Of a stretch of DNA of 64,000 nucleotides, positions 60,950 to 64,000 are shown piece after piece. The stretch covers positions 1 to 64,000 of the forward strand of contig WHVA01000265.1 of the NCBI GenBank assembly GCA_015179125.1, read 5' to 3'. This stretch comes from Gautieria morchelliformis (taxonomy: Eukaryota > Basidiomycota > Agaricomycetes > Gomphales > Gomphaceae). Both the position numbers and the translations under genes were made by a program. Under the pieces are notes generated by a model. That model was not told where the DNA came from, ran no database searches, and was given only the letters and a program-made list of their open reading frames with translations. Every line of letters begins with the position of its first letter. Position 1 is the first letter of the stretch.

Positions 60950-62680
60950 CTTCGGAGGCGAGGCGGAGGCGGGGGCGAAGATGCCGTAGGCGAGGTTGAA
61001 GTCATAGCCGAAGCTGAGCGGGCTGACGTCGCTGTGGTCGCTGGAGCCGTAGTTAGGTCAATTGTCTTGAAAGTAATACTGCCCAATACCCAGTCAATTG
61101 ACGGATTGTAGCGGGTGAGCCAGTTGTGGCCAAGTACCATCGAGCAACTCGAGTCGAGCGAGGTTACGTAGAAGGTAACCCATTGTTGTTCGCCAGTCGG
61201 AAAGCAAATGCAGAGGTCTAGAGCTTGGGTAATGGTAGAGTTAGTACTACCGTCAAATAGTTTCAAAGGTATAGGGGAGACAGGATAAGCAGGCATAGAG
61301 TACTTCTGGACAAATCTGGATTCAATAAAACAGTCTGAGGATCTGCAGTCAACTAATGCAACAAAAGCGACGTTGGGGAGCGAAGGCGAGGTTAGATCTA
61401 CATTAAGGGAATATTTGGACAATGAATGAGAAGCGGCACTGAGTCTGAGCACACGGGTGAGGTTACCGCAATCCTCGGATCGTGTGGTTCCGAGGTTGCT
61501 ACCTATTTTTTCACCTCCGTAATGGAGGCCGAAGTCCCCTCGTTAGGGGTCTTCGATGCCCGACCTTTAGAACCACTACCGTTGGTAGACTTGTTCTTCA
61601 GGCAGTCCTTCACGATGTGGCCCTTGGTGCCACAAAGCAGACAAAGGCCTTGGTCGACCCGACGTTGGCGCTCCTCGGGGAGTAGCTTGCCATCCTTCCC
61701 GAGCTTGCTCGAAATGTCGGGCTGGCTCTTGTTGTTCGAAGAGTTGTTGTTGGAACCCTTTTAGGGGCGTTGCTGCTGGACTGATTAGCGGCGCGTGCAG
61801 GCTGGGAGCTGCGACCATTGATCATGGTGTCGTATTCCTTACGCTCCCAGTAACGGCTGTCGCATTCCAGCGCGAAGTTCCTAAGCTCGGCGAGGCTGCG
61901 GAATCGAGGGAAATGAAGTAAGTCGTCCTTGATTCGTTTGGCCAAGCCCTTGTAGGTGAAGTGTCGGAGGGTCGCATCGTTCCACTGAGTCCGAGTCGAA
62001 GCTCGGGCGAAGTCGATAAAGAATCGCGCGGCCTTGTGGTGCTCTTTCATAACGATCTTCTCGAGGTCAATCTCGGCTTGGGCCGCGTTGTCGTATGGGC
62101 CGAAGTTGAGCTCGAGCTCGGCCTTGAAGCTGTCCCAGTCCTCGAGCCAATCTGGCTCGGGTTGGACTTCGCCGAGGATCGCCGGCTTGAAATACTGTAG
62201 AGCTGAGCCGGACAGGTAAGAAATAGCATACTGCACCTTCGAGGCCCCAGTCTTGAAAGCTGTGGGGCGATCTCGGAAGTTGAGTACGCATTGAAGGAAG
62301 AAGGTGCGAAGCTTGGCCTGGTCAGTACCGTCATAACTATCCGGTTCCTTGACCTTGGCTCGTGCTTCGGACTCGCAAGGTTTCGTGAGTTTGATGAACA
62401 CTCGACGCATAAGCTCGTTGTCCTCGAGGTCACCGAGGTCCTCGGGTGGTAGGTTGGGGAGGTCCTGATCATTGTCAGAACCTCCAGAGCCATCACCTGG
62501 ATCACCTGAAGGGTCACCGGGGTCAGCCCTACCTTTGCCTTTGTTACTAGGCTCGGCGGGGTCTGCCAGGGGTATCCCCGGGGACGGTGGTGAATCGTTG
62601 GGGGCTTCCAAGAAGCGTCGTTGTTCTGATATACCCCGAAGGGTGCGAGAACGAGTTATCATGGACATAGTGAAGAAAAG
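60925..62680 (-). CDS. gag/protease region of chromovirus 2 (fossil)
   Basis: Gag core is seen in the 61.8-62.4 kb part (LRTFFLQCVLNFRDRP, GSALQYFKPAI), a CCHC knuckle near 61600-61650, and protease-like sequence FVALVDCRSSDCFIES near 61340, where the active-site triad appears as DCR. The blocks are in different frames. Confidence 0.75.
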
Positions 62681-62712
62681 GGATACGTAGGGTGTAAGCA
62701 GTCTGAAAATAC

Positions 62713-63266
62713 TGTTACGATACGATCCGTCGTAAGGTTGACCGAGTTCGGGGACGAAACCCGAGGCAAGGTCCGAGGTTACGGGGCGAGGTTTGGATGG
62801 GGAAGTCGGAGAGGGACTTGGCTTCAGCTTATGTGCTGCGCCGACCCTATGCACGAGTCCCAACTTCGGAGGTAAACGAATAAGAGGCGAGGTTTGGCTT
62901 AAGAGGCGAGGCTTAGAAACTAGCTAAGGATCGAAGGGATACGATAGTTGATTTTCAGACTGAGGAGTAGGAATGCATACAAGGGGGTTATATACGAGCG
63001 AGGGTACGAGTCAGGGGCGAACATATTAGTGGAGGTCAGGGCAAGGTCAGGAGGCCGAGGTCAGGGCGAGGTAATATACGAATGATGCGTGATGGAGCGG
63101 AATCAGTAACTAAGGGGATACGGGCATGGGATCAAGGTCGGATATGAGCTCAAGCTCAGGCTCGGGCACGGATAAGGATCATATGTACTCGGCACGAGTA
63201 TCACAAGGCTCGGGCTCGGAAGAAGATTTTACCGGTAAGTAACCGGCCAAAGGCCGGGTCCTTACA
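62713..63266 (-). repeat. 5' LTR of chromovirus 2
   Basis: Right LTR, followed by the duplicated ggcac. Confidence 0.92.
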
Positions 63267-63271
63267 GGCAC

Positions 63272-64000
63272 TGTCATGCAACTGATTAGTCTCTCTACTA
63301 GCGAAGGTGAGGCGAACACGTTATCTGTTCGGGTGTGATTTCCTGTGGCCATCGCTTTGAGGGTCGGCACTCCTTTGGGGAGTGCCATCTGCATCCCCTG
63401 CTCCGCTATGGCGTCCAGCAATATCTGTGCCTCGTCGAGGTTGGCCCTGGTGAACAGGTGCGAATTGCGTAGCTCATCCCATAGCGGATGATGTCTGTTG
63501 AAGTCCCCTAGCCATAGCATTCCCTCCGCTTGTCTTCCTTGTGTGGCTCCTTCCACCGCTTTCTCTTGTATGTGATTTCGCACAGCCCTTATGCTGTCCG
63601 ACTGTGCACAGTCCGCGTATATGTTATATATCCATACTTTACCCGCGCTTGTCTTTATGCTTATCACCGTGACGTCCGGCGATCCTACCTCCATCGCCCC
63701 CCATGCACTCGTTGCGATCTTCTTGTTTATCAGTATCATCGACCTTGTTCTTGCCCCTCCATTCTGGAAGTGCGTCTTCGGGTGCGTCTTCGGGTATATC
63801 GTGTACCAGCTGTGTGTGGCCCTAGAGTTTCCCAGAAAATCAACGTATGGTTCTTGGATCGCGAGGCTATCGTAGCAATCAGGCGTGCACTTAGCTAGCA
63901 TTTCCGCCGTAGCGGTGAGTGACTTGTTCACGTTTTGTTGTCTGATTCTCAAATTTTTGATCTGTTGTTCGTCTCTACTCATTGCGGGATCGGTGTGTTA
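63272..64000 (-). mobile_element. LINE 5' part: APE-type endonuclease
   Basis: The - strand frame (63982 downward) has endonuclease motifs LAIQEPYVDFLGNSRA, WIYNIYADCAQSD and WLGDFNRHHPLWDELR and reaches the insertion point at SCMTVP. The remaining endonuclease end (PEDRPLKTDHYPI) is found at 55.84 kb on the far side of the chromovirus. ORF1 should lie outside the window. Confidence 0.88.

Larger units (their letters stand above)
55836..63266 (-). mobile_element. Ty3/gypsy chromovirus, retrotransposon 2
   Basis: The 554-bp LTRs lie at 55836-56389 and 62713-63266 with 5-bp duplication ggcac (55831-55835, 63267-63271). About ten differences between LTRs by eye, near 98% identity, so a young copy. 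On -, the order is gag, protease, RT, RNase H, integrase, chromodomain. A polypurine tract, aaggaggggata on -, borders the left (3') LTR. Coding is broken at about three places. It splits the LINE. A gene on the opposite strand lies between integrase and 3' LTR. Confidence 0.95.

Noticed and set aside
1-64000. CRISPR arrays, tRNA or rRNA genes, operon signals
   Set aside because: None seen; the repeats present lack spacer structure, and no cloverleaf with A and B boxes was recognised. The DNA is clearly eukaryotic.

Overview
The window looks like a chromosomal segment of an Agaricomycete fungus (Basidiomycota), probably a wood-decay polypore type. Reasons: host genes are broken by many 44-60 bp GT-AG introns; the mobile elements are typical of Agaricomycetes (chromodomain Ty3/gypsy, pogo with a coiled-coil tail, KDZ transposase with CxC5/CxC6 cysteine clusters, Tad-like LINE); and there is a single large reducing polyketide synthase. 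The taxon is inferred from these families, not proven.

Layout. 1-12.8 kb is a repeat graveyard: an antisense remnant of a multicopy fungal gene, two independent solo LTRs each with its own 5-bp target duplication, an unknown small gene, an 81-bp minisatellite, a pogo-like transposase carrying a huge acidic repeat, a 385-bp hairpin MITE and a coiled-coil ORF. 12.8-28.0 kb is one Ty3/gypsy element with 5-bp duplication ccgat. Its 3' part contains about 6.5 kb of foreign DNA holding two convergent genes: a GRF-zinc-finger/RTC4-like protein on + and a KDZ-type transposase on -. 28.0-29.7 kb holds scrambled, inverted pieces of an ABC (P-glycoprotein-like) transporter.

30.1-36.0 kb is the conserved housekeeping core, all on +: prolyl-tRNA synthetase, a DJ-1/PfpI protein and a B-type cyclin, for which I give exon-resolved models. 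A hemerythrin (HHE) gene with an early stop follows at 37.9-38.8 kb, then about 4.5 kb without convincing genes. 43.4-51.5 kb is a highly reducing type I PKS (KS-AT-DH-MT-degenerate ER-KR-ACP) with about 16 introns and no tailoring genes beside it. Its missing ER activity suggests a polyene-type product.

52.4-64.0 kb is a LINE on the - strand, cut in two by a young Ty3/gypsy chromovirus (55836-63266, duplication ggcac, 554-bp LTRs about 98% alike by eye). Between its integrase and 3' LTR this chromovirus carries a separate two-exon gene on the opposite strand.

The most unusual items are that antisense passenger gene, the GRF/RTC4-like plus KDZ pair inside the first gypsy element, and the orphan PKS with an internal 66-bp coding repeat.
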